DNA of 64,000 nucleotides from CALBPI01 sp039027435 (GTDB lineage Bacteria; Pseudomonadota; Gammaproteobacteria; Steroidobacterales; Woeseiaceae): positions 67,335 through 131,334 of the forward strand of contig JBCCKF010000011.1 in the NCBI GenBank assembly GCA_039027435.1. The letters run 5' to 3'. Position numbers and translations under genes: made by a program. The notes under the pieces are model-generated. The model was not told the origin of the DNA and did not search any database. It saw only the letters and a program-made list of their open reading frames with translations. Shown piece by piece: positions 42,549 through 50,548 of this stretch. Position 1 is the stretch's first letter. Each line of letters begins with the position of its first letter.

Positions 42549-44342
42549 CTATGGATCCAACAGCCCGCCTACGCTCTTGAACACGCCTTCGTCGACAATA
42601 GCGACGGGCGAAAGCAATACCGACAGATCTTCAAGCGGGTTGCCTTCGACCAACACCAGATCGGCGATATGACCTTTCTCGACTAGCCCGCGATCAGTAA
42701 AACCCAGCAATGTTGCAGGTCTCCAGGTCGCGCTGGCCAGCGCCTCAACGGGCGATACACCCAACTCACTCAATGCGATCAAATTCGAATGCAGACCCAG
42801 CGGCGCGCGCATGGCGCTGCCTTTCGAACCTGTGATGATCCTGGAATGCAGTGAGGGTGGCAGCAAGATCGGATCTGCCGCGGGTGCCTGTGGATTTGCG
42901 CCCATGTAGATCCGGCTCGCACTCAATTGCGCCCAGGCGTCGCTACCAGGTTCGAGAACGCCCGCGGTGTTCACACGCAGGTTGGCCGAAGACGCCAGTA
43001 TCAGGTCTTCGTGATGACTGGCGCTTCGGATATCCGTTTCAAGCAAGTGCACGCCGCTCAGCAGGTCAGGCAGGACCCTGTCGCTAACGATCATTGCGTT
43101 TGGCGATACCGACTCTATAAACGCGGAACGCAGGTCACGCTCGAGCTCGGCAGGCACGGCCACTCGGTCCGGTGCAATCGAGCTTGACGCGATGCCGCCG
43201 GCAAGCTGTTGGCGGGTCGGCTCGTCCGTGAGGTCGATATCCATAAGGCGCGGCAAGACCGTTGTGCCATCGAGGTCGATAATTGTCTCGTCGGGCCAGG
43301 GTCGGCGTGGAACGATAGCGGCGATCCGGCCCGAGTCGATCAGAAGGTCTTGTCGTTCGAGGCGTCGATTGCCTATGAGGTCGAGTACATACCCGACGCG
43401 TAACACGAACCGAGGGCCGGTTGTGTCCAAGGCCGGCTGAACCGGTAATGGCTTTGCTCTGGCGACCGACAGCCACCCGGTCAGCGGCACATTGGTCTCA
43501 CCCGGTGTTGCGAAAGTCTGCAAAGAAACGCGACCCTCGTTGGTCAGAAAATAGTGATCTCGATCTTTCCAGGTTAATGACTGTGGCGAGGTCTTCGGTG
43601 TGTCCGGCACAACTTTGGTGATCGGCGATTCAGTGGGCAGGAGCATTTCAAGACGCGCTTGCCCGTCTTGCTCCATCGCCCAGTAGGTGAGGAGTGGGCC
43701 TTGCGGTCGGGCACTGGGATAGCGAATGGCGGAGCGGCTCTGCAACAGAGTAAACGGTCTGCCTCGACCATACCGTTGACGCAATTCATAACGGTCGGGA
43801 AGCGTCTGAACGTAGAGCAGGGCCCGACCGTCCGCGCTGAATGTGGGATCGCGGGCGTAGCCAGGTTCTACTGTCAGGCGTTGAACCAGTCCGTCGAGGA
43901 TCGAGATCTTCCAAAGCTGCCAACTGCCGGATCGGTCGGAGGCGAACACTATCGCAGCCTCTTCCGGGTGCCAGACTGGATCGTCGTCCCGCCAAGAGCC
44001 ATTGGAGATGCGTCGAATTTCGCCGTCGCGCGTGTCGATCAACCAGAGGTTTTGTATGTTGCTCCGCGGACCGCCGACGGCGACAACGAAACGTCCGTCC
44101 CTGGAAACTCGCGGTTTGCTCAGCGTCAGGCTGCTGTCTGTGAGCGGCGAAGCGGTCCCGCCATCAGCGGCGACCGACCAAACTCGGCCTGCGAAGCCAG
44201 CGTATAACCTGTCCTGTTCGGGCAGAAAGCTGACCGATAAATCCGGACCGCCCGTCAGCATCAACTCCTCCGCAGATGCGGTACCGAGTGAAGCTAACGC
44301 GAGCAGAATCCAGCAGATCAGGCTATTGCGACTGCTCGGCAT
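42549..44342 (-). CDS. Exported beta-propeller protein with degenerate amidohydrolase domain
   Basis: A 597-residue protein with a signal peptide (Leu-Ile-Cys-Trp-Ile-Leu-Leu-Ala-Leu-Ala ... Ala-Ser-Ala). Residues about 30-300 hold TolB/WD40-like propeller repeats (Lys-Pro-Arg-Val-Ser-Arg-Asp-Gly-Arg, Ala-Ile-Val-Phe-Ala-Ser-Asp-Arg-Ser-Gly, Asp-Pro-Thr-Phe-Ser-Ala-Asp-Gly). Residues about 310-595 follow the amidohydrolase layout, ending Leu-Val-Glu-Lys-Gly-His-Ile-Ala-Asp-Leu-Val-Leu-Val-Glu-Gly-Asn-Pro. The metal-binding His-X-His after the first strand is missing (Leu-Pro-Arg-Leu-Met-Asp-Ile-Asp-Leu), and the domain is about 100 residues short. Catalysis by the usual mechanism is unlikely. 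Confidence 0.8.
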   Translation of the reverse strand: MPSSRNSLICWILLALASLGTASAEELMLTGGPDLSVSFLPEQDRLYAGFAGRVWSVAADGGTASPLTDSSLTLSKPRVSRDGRFVVAVGGPRSNIQNLWLIDTRDGEIRRISNGSWRDDDPVWHPEEAAIVFASDRSGSWQLWKISILDGLVQRLTVEPGYARDPTFSADGRALLYVQTLPDRYELRQRYGRGRPFTLLQSRSAIRYPSARPQGPLLTYWAMEQDGQARLEMLLPTESPITKVVPDTPKTSPQSLTWKDRDHYFLTNEGRVSLQTFATPGETNVPLTGWLSVARAKPLPVQPALDTTGPRFVLRVGYVLDLIGNRRLERQDLLIDSGRIAAIVPRRPWPDETIIDLDGTTVLPRLMDIDLTDEPTRQQLAGGIASSSIAPDRVAVPAELERDLRSAFIESVSPNAMIVSDRVLPDLLSGVHLLETDIRSASHHEDLILASSANLRVNTAGVLEPGSDAWAQLSASRIYMGANPQAPAADPILLPPSLHSRIITGSKGSAMRAPLGLHSNLIALSELGVSPVEALASATWRPATLLGFTDRGLVEKGHIADLVLVEGNPLEDLSVLLSPVAIVDEGVFKSVGGLLDP

Positions 44343-44514
44343 GTAGCGAAATCACTTCGTCACCGTCGACAGATACGGAGATTTGAATAGGGCGGCAGCA
44401 CACGAAGCAGTCTTCGATGTACTGTTGGTCACCCGCGGACGTGTCTACGAACAAATCGATAGTCTCGCCGCAGAAAGGGCAGCCGGCCGTGCATTCGGCA
44501 AGCAGTCCGCTCAT
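44323..44514 (-). CDS. CPXCG-motif cysteine-rich protein
   Basis: A 63-residue small protein with two zinc-ribbon-like pairs: Cys-Pro-Phe-Cys-Gly near residue 12 and Cys-Phe-Val-Cys-Cys near residue 36, joined by the conserved Gln-Gln-Tyr-Ile-Glu-Asp. This matches the Cys_rich_CPXG family of unknown function. It probably binds zinc in the cytoplasm. It overlaps pdxH by 4 bp at its start and the propeller gene by 20 bp at its end, so the three genes form one minus-strand unit. Confidence 0.9.
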   Translation of the reverse strand: MSGLLAECTAGCPFCGETIDLFVDTSAGDQQYIEDCFVCCRPIQISVSVDGDEVISLHAEQSQ

Positions 44515-45158
44515 GGCTGCAACCGCTCACCGGTCCAGTTGCCAGGCGCGTCACCGTCGCGAGCGACTCGCGTATAGCGCGCACGGTCGTGCACACGGCC
44601 ACTACCTTCAACCCAGAGCTCGCAGGTGTTTGCCGTGATGCGGTAGCCGCCCCAGTGCGGCGGGCGAGGAATCGTGTCCTCATGTTCGTGCGTTGCGTTG
44701 CGCGCTTCGAACTGTGAGAGCAACGCATCTCGGCTTGAGATAGTCTGGCTTTGGTCACTCGCCCAGGCGCCCATCTGGCTCAGCCTCGGCCGCGTTGCGA
44801 AGTAGCGATCATTGGTTTCGTCGTCGAGCGGCTCAGCTCGACCCTCGATGCGAACCTGGCGGCCCTGATGATCCCAATGGAATACCACCGCCACGTTGGG
44901 ATTTTCGCTAAGCGCAGCGCCTTTTCGTGAGGTGTAGTTGGTATAGAAATCGAGCGTGCCAGCTACCGAATCGAAGCCTTTGCACAACACAATACGTGCC
45001 GTCAGTGTGCCGTCGGCGTCAAGAGTGGCTATAGTCATCGCATTAGGGTTTGGCTGGTTTGCGGCTTGCGTCGCTTCATCCATCCAGCGCGCGACTACGG
45101 CCATGGGGTTCTCGGGTAGCGAGTCGGGCAGAAAGTCTGCCGCCACCTGATCGGTCAT
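44511..45158 (-). CDS. pdxH: Pyridoxamine 5'-phosphate oxidase
   Basis: A 215-residue FMN enzyme making pyridoxal 5'-phosphate from pyridoxine or pyridoxamine phosphates. Family segments are Met-Thr-Ile-Ala-Thr-Leu-Asp, Arg-Ile-Val-Leu-Cys-Lys-Gly-Phe-Asp, Arg-Gln-Val-Arg-Ile-Glu-Gly, Pro-Pro-His-Trp-Gly-Gly-Tyr-Arg and the C-terminal Leu-Gln-Pro. The N-terminus is slightly extended. It heads the pdxH-CPXCG-propeller unit and lies 14 bp downstream of the gamma-glutamyltransferase-like gene. Confidence 0.96.
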   Translation of the reverse strand: MTDQVAADFLPDSLPENPMAVVARWMDEATQAANQPNPNAMTIATLDADGTLTARIVLCKGFDSVAGTLDFYTNYTSRKGAALSENPNVAVVFHWDHQGRQVRIEGRAEPLDDETNDRYFATRPRLSQMGAWASDQSQTISSRDALLSQFEARNATHEHEDTIPRPPHWGGYRITANTCELWVEGSGRVHDRARYTRVARDGDAPGNWTGERLQP

Positions 45159-45172
45159 CGATGATCTCCGGT

Positions 45173-46702
45173 TTACGGGTGTGTGTTGGGGCTCGCGATC
45201 GTTGTGCCGCCTACCCGACGTGGATCGGCAACGGCAACCGCGCTCAGCGAGCGGCTGTTGGTTTGAGCGGCGCCCACTCCCCCGAAATACATGCCGGCGG
45301 CAGCATGCGCACGCTGCAGTGTGCCTGAGGGCGCCGCTGCACGGACCCCAGGCTCGGTGTGCAGTATAGCGGCATACCCTGAAGCATCGGACTCCAGTGC
45401 CATTTCAAGATGCCAGCGCGGTGCCGCGATGGCGTCGGTCAGGGACGCACCGCCGACCATAAATGCGCTGAGGGTCTGCAGCATGGCGCTGGTAATGCGA
45501 TCTGCACCCGGCGTCCCGATGGCGAGCGTGTCTTGTACGAAGCGTGCTGCCGCGGGCGCCATATTTGTCGGTAAGGTCGCGCCGGCGGGCGTGGCCGCAA
45601 AGCCGCGTCGGTTCAGCTCGATTTCCCCCAGGCAATTGTTCAGCCATAAACCGGTGCCACGAGGGATTTCGCCGCAGCCGTATCCTGCCGATGCGGTAAT
45701 CGCGCAGGCCAATCCGTCGGTGTCAGCAGCTGATGTATGCACGGTGTTTGCGCTGCCAAAACGCGCTAACTCGTGTTCCAGAGCACCATCGAGGAGTGCG
45801 GCACTCGCTGCGGGCAAGTCTTCAGCAAAGTCGATGTGCTCGCGCCGGTAGTGCAGGCATCGATACATGCTCTCGGCCGGATCAATGCCGCTCTCGACCA
45901 GCTGCAGCATGGCGCCGAGAACGCTGCCACCAATCGACGGTGGCGGCGGCAGGGCGAGCGTCCACTCGCCGAGGCGATACTCGCGTGCCCGGTATACGAC
46001 GGGTGAGAAGGACTCGAGGTCTTGCGGTGTCATGCAACCGCCGTGCGCCTGAATGTGCTGCACGATCGCGTGCCCGATGTCACCGTGGTAGAAGCTCGCG
46101 ACGCCCTCATCAGCAAGCGTCTCAAGAGTGTCTGCGAGTCCTTCGACGACTATGCGTTCGCCGGCCTGCGCAAGATGTTCGCCGTCGGGGTGCAGGGCCG
46201 AGAAGCCAACCTCGCTGCGGCCGAAAATTGCGGTCCCGGAATACTCAAGGTAGTGCCGACACGCTTTTGGAAGTGGGAATCCCTCTCGACAAATTCGGAT
46301 GGCTGGGCCGAGACAAGTCCGCCAGGGCAATTGACCGTAGCGCTCGTGCACGAGTGAGAGCGCCGCAGGTGTGCCCGGGACCGCAACGCTCCCCGCACCG
46401 ACATGAGTCGTAACGCCGCCGCCATATTCCATGTGTACGGGCACGGGAGCAGGTGGTTTATCAGACGGTGCGCCGAGACCGGGAATACGTGCATAGCCGT
46501 CGATGCACACAGGATCTGCATCGGGCGCCCACAGCGTGATGTAGGCGCCACCCGCCAGTGCGCATACGCCAGGCTCGGTATTGATACTGACAAACGCGGC
46601 GGCAACTGCTGCGTCAACGGCATTGCCGCCAAGCTCGATGATCTCTGTAGCCGCATCTGTGGCGACGACTGAGCTGCTGGCGACGGCGACTTGCCTGCCC
46701 AT
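45173..46702 (-). CDS. Gamma-glutamyltransferase-family protein, cytoplasmic form
   Basis: A 509-residue Ntn hydrolase of the GGT family. The start is placed at ATG 46702 (Met-Gly-Arg-Gln-Val-Ala-Val-Ala-Ser), where the family's opening motif begins; the frame runs 15 codons further. The probable self-cleavage nucleophile is Thr320 in Asn-Thr-Val-His-Thr-Ser-Ala-Ala-Asp, so the small subunit would be about 190 residues. Gly-Gly-Asn-Ala-Val-Asp-Ala-Ala-Val-Ala-Ala and Gly-Thr-Pro-Gly-Ala-Asp-Arg-Ile are also present. The usual Pro-Leu-Ser-Ser-Met-Ser-Pro loop is replaced by Leu-Pro-Thr-Asn-Met-Ala-Pro. No signal peptide, unlike classical periplasmic GGT, so the substrate is uncertain. Confidence 0.85.
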   Translation of the reverse strand: MGRQVAVASSSVVATDAATEIIELGGNAVDAAVAAAFVSINTEPGVCALAGGAYITLWAPDADPVCIDGYARIPGLGAPSDKPPAPVPVHMEYGGGVTTHVGAGSVAVPGTPAALSLVHERYGQLPWRTCLGPAIRICREGFPLPKACRHYLEYSGTAIFGRSEVGFSALHPDGEHLAQAGERIVVEGLADTLETLADEGVASFYHGDIGHAIVQHIQAHGGCMTPQDLESFSPVVYRAREYRLGEWTLALPPPPSIGGSVLGAMLQLVESGIDPAESMYRCLHYRREHIDFAEDLPAASAALLDGALEHELARFGSANTVHTSAADTDGLACAITASAGYGCGEIPRGTGLWLNNCLGEIELNRRGFAATPAGATLPTNMAPAAARFVQDTLAIGTPGADRITSAMLQTLSAFMVGGASLTDAIAAPRWHLEMALESDASGYAAILHTEPGVRAAAPSGTLQRAHAAAGMYFGGVGAAQTNSRSLSAVAVADPRRVGGTTIASPNTHP

Positions 46703-46844
46703 GAGTTTCCTTGAATACCTTTCGTGCGCGGATGGTTGCACGCACACTAAATGCTGTCACCTATGCGCTGCTGCGATTCAGGCGGGGTTCATTGACGCTG
46801 AACAACAATGTGTCCGTGTCTCAGGGAAACGACTGGAGGTTCCC

Positions 46845-47171
46845 ATGTTTAAACCGGTTGCCTTGTTGGCAGTAGCCCTGGTTGCGTTAGGCGCAGCAGC
46901 ACCCGCACACGCGCACGATCGCGGTCACTCTGCGGTAGATCGTTTCTATCTGGATCACGACGATCGTCGTTACTTGATAGACCGTCGACATCTGCGCCGT
47001 GGTGAGTTGCGCACTCATCGTCGCGCGCTGCGCCGCAACGCGCGTGCCCACCGATGGCATCTCGAACATCGCCGATTCCTGAATGATCGTCGGGCATTCC
47101 GCCATCGGCATGACCGAGCAGGATGGCACTGGCATCGCGGACGCACGCTGACGCCTTTGTATTGCTATTGA
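46845..47171 (+). CDS. Small exported His/Arg-rich protein
   Basis: A 108-residue protein with a clear signal peptide (Phe-Lys-Pro-Val-Ala-Leu-Leu-Ala-Val-Ala-Leu ... Ala-His-Ala, about 23 residues). The mature part is extraordinarily rich in Arg and His, with repeated Asp-Arg-Arg, His-Arg-Arg and Trp-His segments, and ends Tyr-Cys-Tyr. GGAGG lies six bases before ATG 46845, which fixes the start although the frame is open back to 46581. Such composition could bind metal, acid or polyanions; I do not recognise a family. It is divergent from the gamma-glutamyltransferase-like gene. Confidence 0.75.
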   Translation: MFKPVALLAVALVALGAAAPAHAHDRGHSAVDRFYLDHDDRRYLIDRRHLRRGELRTHRRALRRNARAHRWHLEHRRFLNDRRAFRHRHDRAGWHWHRGRTLTPLYCY

Positions 47172-47208
47172 GTGGATCGGGATCGCATCCCTTGGTGGAT
47201 GCGATCCC

Positions 47209-48357
47209 ATGCGCGACAACCGAAGGGATTTGTGCGACTCTGCCATTGTGGCTGCGGCAGACGACAATGCGCGTGACCTCAAGGCGCTTATCCGCGCAAT
47301 GCAGGAGGAGGCTCGCAACAACGAGCAGCTGCTCGTGCGCTCGCAAGAGCGAGAGCTTGCGATCCTGACTGCCGACAGTCTTTTCTCTCTTTTCTCGACC
47401 CTAACCGAAGGTTTGCGCGACAGTTTCGATGTGGATCGGGTCACTCTTGTGCTGTGCGACCCGGATCACGAGATTCGGCATCTGCTTATCGCGGACGGTG
47501 GGCCGGAAGCGGTGCCGGATGGTGTGCGATTTTTTGATTCGCTGAGCGGTATCGCTCCGCAATACGCCGCGCTGCACAAGCCCTGGCTCGGACCATTTCA
47601 GACCGTGGACCACCAGCTGATAGCGGGGAAAGGCAAATACGCCAGTCTCGCGATTCTCGGGCTGCGGCGACAGGGAAAGCTGATTGGAAGTCTTAATCTA
47701 TTGAGCAGTGACGCGCATCGGTACAAGCGCGAACTCGGCAGTGATTTTCTCGCACACTTAGCGGTCATTGCATCGTTTGCGCTCGAGAATACGGTGAACC
47801 GAGCGCGACTGTTGCGCAGTGGGTTTACAGACGTGTTGACCGGTTGGTTTAACCGTCGCTACCTGCAAGTGCGCCTGAACGAAGAGATTGCACGTGCGAG
47901 GCGCCACCGGTTGCCGCTTTGCTGCCTGTTTCTCGATATTGATCACTTCAAGCGCGTCAATGATCAACACGGTCACCACGCCGGTGATATGGTGCTTGCC
48001 GAGTGCGCACATCGTATCGATGCGGAAGTACGTTCCAGCGATGTTGCCGCACGCTATGGCGGTGAGGAGTTCGTGATTCTGTTGCCCGAATCTGGCCTTG
48101 CCGACGCAATGGCGCTGGCGGAGCGGACTCGAGAGGCAGTGGCGAGTAAGCCATTTGTGCTCAGTGATGCGACGACGTTATCGATCACAGTCTCGGTGGG
48201 GGTTGCACAGTCCCTCCCGTATACGGCGAGTGGCGATCTGAAAACGTTGGGCGAACAGTTGCTAAAACGGGCAGATCTCGCAATGTACGCCGCCAAGTCG
48301 GCTGGCAGGAATCAGGTTTGCGCTGCGCCGGAAGTGGACCAGTCCACTCAGGCCTGA
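47209..48357 (+). CDS. Diguanylate cyclase with N-terminal DUF484/GAF-like domain
   Basis: A 382-residue soluble protein. Residues about 20-60 form a coiled helix, about 60-200 a DUF484/GAF-like sensory domain (Leu-Thr-Glu-Gly-Leu-Arg-Asp-Ser-Phe-Asp-Val-Asp-Arg-Val-Thr-Leu-Val) and about 205-370 a GGDEF domain. The active site is Gly-Gly-Glu-Glu-Phe with the inhibitory site Arg-Ser-Ser-Asp five residues before it, so it should be an active, product-inhibited c-di-GMP synthase. No membrane segment. No EAL-domain partner is in the window. Its stop and the btuC stop share a TCAGGCCTGA palindrome. Confidence 0.92.
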   Translation: MRDNRRDLCDSAIVAAADDNARDLKALIRAMQEEARNNEQLLVRSQERELAILTADSLFSLFSTLTEGLRDSFDVDRVTLVLCDPDHEIRHLLIADGGPEAVPDGVRFFDSLSGIAPQYAALHKPWLGPFQTVDHQLIAGKGKYASLAILGLRRQGKLIGSLNLLSSDAHRYKRELGSDFLAHLAVIASFALENTVNRARLLRSGFTDVLTGWFNRRYLQVRLNEEIARARRHRLPLCCLFLDIDHFKRVNDQHGHHAGDMVLAECAHRIDAEVRSSDVAARYGGEEFVILLPESGLADAMALAERTREAVASKPFVLSDATTLSITVSVGVAQSLPYTASGDLKTLGEQLLKRADLAMYAAKSAGRNQVCAAPEVDQSTQA

Positions 48358-49382
48358 GCGCGGCCGGCTCTGTAGCGATTGCGAAGCAGGTACAGGAACA
48401 GCGGAACGCCGATCATGGCGGTGAGCGTGCCGACCGGCAACTGGCGCGGCGCGGCGACGGTTCTCGATAACACGTCGGCGGTACACAGCAGCGCTCCTCC
48501 TGCAATGATCGCCGCAGGGATCAGCACACTGTGTCGTGGCCCTGTGTAATGCCGAACCAGGTGCGGGACGACGAGTCCGATAAACCCAATAGAGCCGGCC
48601 ACCGTGACTGAGTAGGCGGTGAGCAACGAGGCGAGCGCCAAAACCGCTGCGCGCGCGGGCAGTAGCGGTAGACCGAGAATCCGTGCGCGGTCAGGCGATT
48701 CGGCGAGCAGGTCCAAGGGTCGGGCGCAGACGGTCGTGCCAATTCCGGCCAACGCGAGAAACGCAAGCGGCATGACCGGCGTGAGCGAAAGGCTGAAATC
48801 ACCCATTAGCCAGAACAGCATGCCGCGTAGCGAGTTGTCTGGGCTGAGTGCCAATAGCAAGCTGACGATGGCGCCGAATCCGCTTGCGAGTACAACACCG
48901 GTCAACAGCAGTGCGGTCGGCGAAAACTTGTGTCTGAAGCCACCAAAACCGAAGACGATCACGATAGATAGCAGTGCGCCGGCGAATGCGGCCAGATTGG
49001 TAGCCGCCACACTCAACCCGAGGGTGAGCGCGGCGAGCGCACCACAAGCGGCGCCACCGGAAGTGCCGAGGATGTACGGATCGGCCAGCGGGTTGCGCAG
49101 CAAAACCTGCATCAAGACACCGGCCAGAGCCAGCATGCCGCCAACAGCGAACGCGCTCAGTGCGCGCGGGAGCCGCAGCGTTTCGATGATCATTTGGGTC
49201 TGAGCGTCCGTGTTTCCTGTCAGCCAACGCATCAGCAGACCGGGTTGAAAACCATCGCTGCCCGCCACAATCGACAGCGAAATCGCGCTGATCGCGAGCA
49301 CTGCGAGGCCTGCGAATAGCATGGTCAGCGGCATGCGCGTCGAGACGGGGTTGCTGTAGATGCTGGTAGAGGGCGTCAACAC
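48348..49382 (-). CDS. btuC: Cobalamin-type ABC transporter permease (BtuC-like, FecCD family)
   Basis: A 344-residue inner-membrane permease with about ten membrane spans. FecCD landmarks are Arg-Leu-Pro-Arg-Ala-Leu-Ser-Ala-Phe, Gly-Val-Leu-Met-Gln-Val-Leu-Leu-Arg-Asn-Pro-Leu-Ala-Asp-Pro, Gly-Thr-Ser-Gly-Gly-Ala, and Phe-Ile-Gly-Leu-Val-Val-Pro-His-Leu-Val-Arg near the end. It most likely works with the btuF and btuD products encoded 6-11 kb to the left, since no other partners are present. No riboswitch was seen upstream. The first codons lie close to the divergent rppH start (58 bp). Confidence 0.88.
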   Translation of the reverse strand: MLTPSTSIYSNPVSTRMPLTMLFAGLAVLAISAISLSIVAGSDGFQPGLLMRWLTGNTDAQTQMIIETLRLPRALSAFAVGGMLALAGVLMQVLLRNPLADPYILGTSGGAACGALAALTLGLSVAATNLAAFAGALLSIVIVFGFGGFRHKFSPTALLLTGVVLASGFGAIVSLLLALSPDNSLRGMLFWLMGDFSLSLTPVMPLAFLALAGIGTTVCARPLDLLAESPDRARILGLPLLPARAAVLALASLLTAYSVTVAGSIGFIGLVVPHLVRHYTGPRHSVLIPAAIIAGGALLCTADVLSRTVAAPRQLPVGTLTAMIGVPLFLYLLRNRYRAGRAQA

Positions 49383-49439
49383 GAGAGCTTGGAGGCGAGT
49401 CAGAGGTTGTGGAACAATATAGCGCAGGAGTGTTCACGC

Positions 49440-50021
49440 ATGAGTTCTGATCTCATCGACGACGAGGGCTTTCGCGCTAACGTCGGTATTATCGTGGCAA
49501 ACGATGCGGGCAAGTTGTTGCTCGCCGGGCGGGCCGGTCGCAAGGGCTGGCAATTTCCGCAAGGCGGCGTTGCGCCTGGAGAATCTGCCGAGCAGGCCAT
49601 GTACCGCGAGCTTGAAGAGGAGTTGGGGCTGCGCCCGGACGATGTCAAGCTGCTAGGGTTCACGCCGGATTGGATTCCCTATCGATTGCCGGATCGCTTT
49701 GTCAGGCGACACTCAAAACCCCTTTGTATCGGTCAAAAACAGCGCTGGTTCATGTTGCGTTTGGTCAGCGACGAAAGCGCGCTGCGATTTGATCTGACCG
49801 ACAAGCCCGAGTTTGATCGGTGGCGATGGGTCGATTATTGGCGGCCGGTCAACGAGGTGATCTACTTTAAGCGTCGTGTGTATGCGCGAGCGCTGCACGA
49901 GTTGTCGACCCATGTGCACCCTGAAGGGCCACCGCCGCAGCCACGCTGGTGGCCGCATCGCTGGCGCTCGGTGTTTCGCAAGGACCTGAAAAAAGCGGGA
50001 TTACTGGAACCGACCCGCTAG
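49440..50021 (+). CDS. rppH: RNA pyrophosphohydrolase RppH
   Basis: A 193-residue Nudix hydrolase that converts 5'-triphosphate mRNA to monophosphate, starting RNase E decay. The Nudix box is complete: Gly-Gly-Val-Ala-Pro-Gly-Glu ... Tyr-Arg-Glu-Leu-Glu-Glu-Glu-Leu-Gly-Leu. The opening Phe-Arg-Ala-Asn-Val-Gly-Ile-Ile-Val and Trp-Gln-Phe-Pro-Gln-Gly-Gly are RppH-specific. The start at 49440 follows caGGAG; the frame is open to 49389. Its TAG stop shares CTAG with the hemJ stop. Confidence 0.94.
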   Translation: MSSDLIDDEGFRANVGIIVANDAGKLLLAGRAGRKGWQFPQGGVAPGESAEQAMYRELEEELGLRPDDVKLLGFTPDWIPYRLPDRFVRRHSKPLCIGQKQRWFMLRLVSDESALRFDLTDKPEFDRWRWVDYWRPVNEVIYFKRRVYARALHELSTHVHPEGPPPQPRWWPHRWRSVFRKDLKKAGLLEPTR

Positions 50022-50440
50022 AACGGTTTCAGGATCGCAAGCCCGATGATGCCAAACAGGAACAGTACCGGTGCCTCGTTATAGAACCGCAGCCACTTGT
50101 CACTGTGCGTGCAAGTTCCGTTGGCCAAGGCCTTCATAATCCGTTTGCAGTTGTAGTGATAGGCAAACAGCCCCACCAGAAGGGCTAGCTTTGCGTGAAA
50201 CCATCCAGCCCGGAACAACCCGGAATTGATCCAGAGCAGGGCCAATCCCAGCAGTAACGTGGCCGCTGCGCCAATTGTCATGATGGCGTAGAGCCGGCGT
50301 TCCATGATCACGAAACGGTCAAGCGAGATTTGGTCGGTGGCCGCATTGTGATAAATGAACAGCCGTGGCAGATAGAACAGACCCGCGAACCAGGTCACCA
50401 TGGCCGCAATATGCAGCGCTTTCAGCGTCAGGTAGGTCAT
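50018..50440 (-). CDS. hemJ: Protoporphyrinogen IX oxidase HemJ
   Basis: A 140-residue membrane protein with four spans. HemJ motifs are Lys-Ala-Leu-His-Ile-Ala-Ala-Met-Val-Thr-Trp-Phe-Ala-Gly-Leu-Phe-Tyr-Leu-Pro-Arg at the N-terminus, with the conserved His10, and Trp-Phe-His-Ala-Lys-Leu in the middle. It oxidises protoporphyrinogen IX to protoporphyrin IX in aerobic heme synthesis. No other heme synthesis gene is adjacent. Convergent with rppH. Confidence 0.94.
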   Translation of the reverse strand: MTYLTLKALHIAAMVTWFAGLFYLPRLFIYHNAATDQISLDRFVIMERRLYAIMTIGAAATLLLGLALLWINSGLFRAGWFHAKLALLVGLFAYHYNCKRIMKALANGTCTHSDKWLRFYNEAPVLFLFGIIGLAILKPF

Positions 50441-50548
50441 GATGCTCCGATCATCGCACGGGCTCGCCTTTTTGTGATGCGTGCCACTTCAAATATCCCC
50501 GGCGCGAAGCGTACCATGCACATTATGTAGAGCCACCGTCGGCACACC

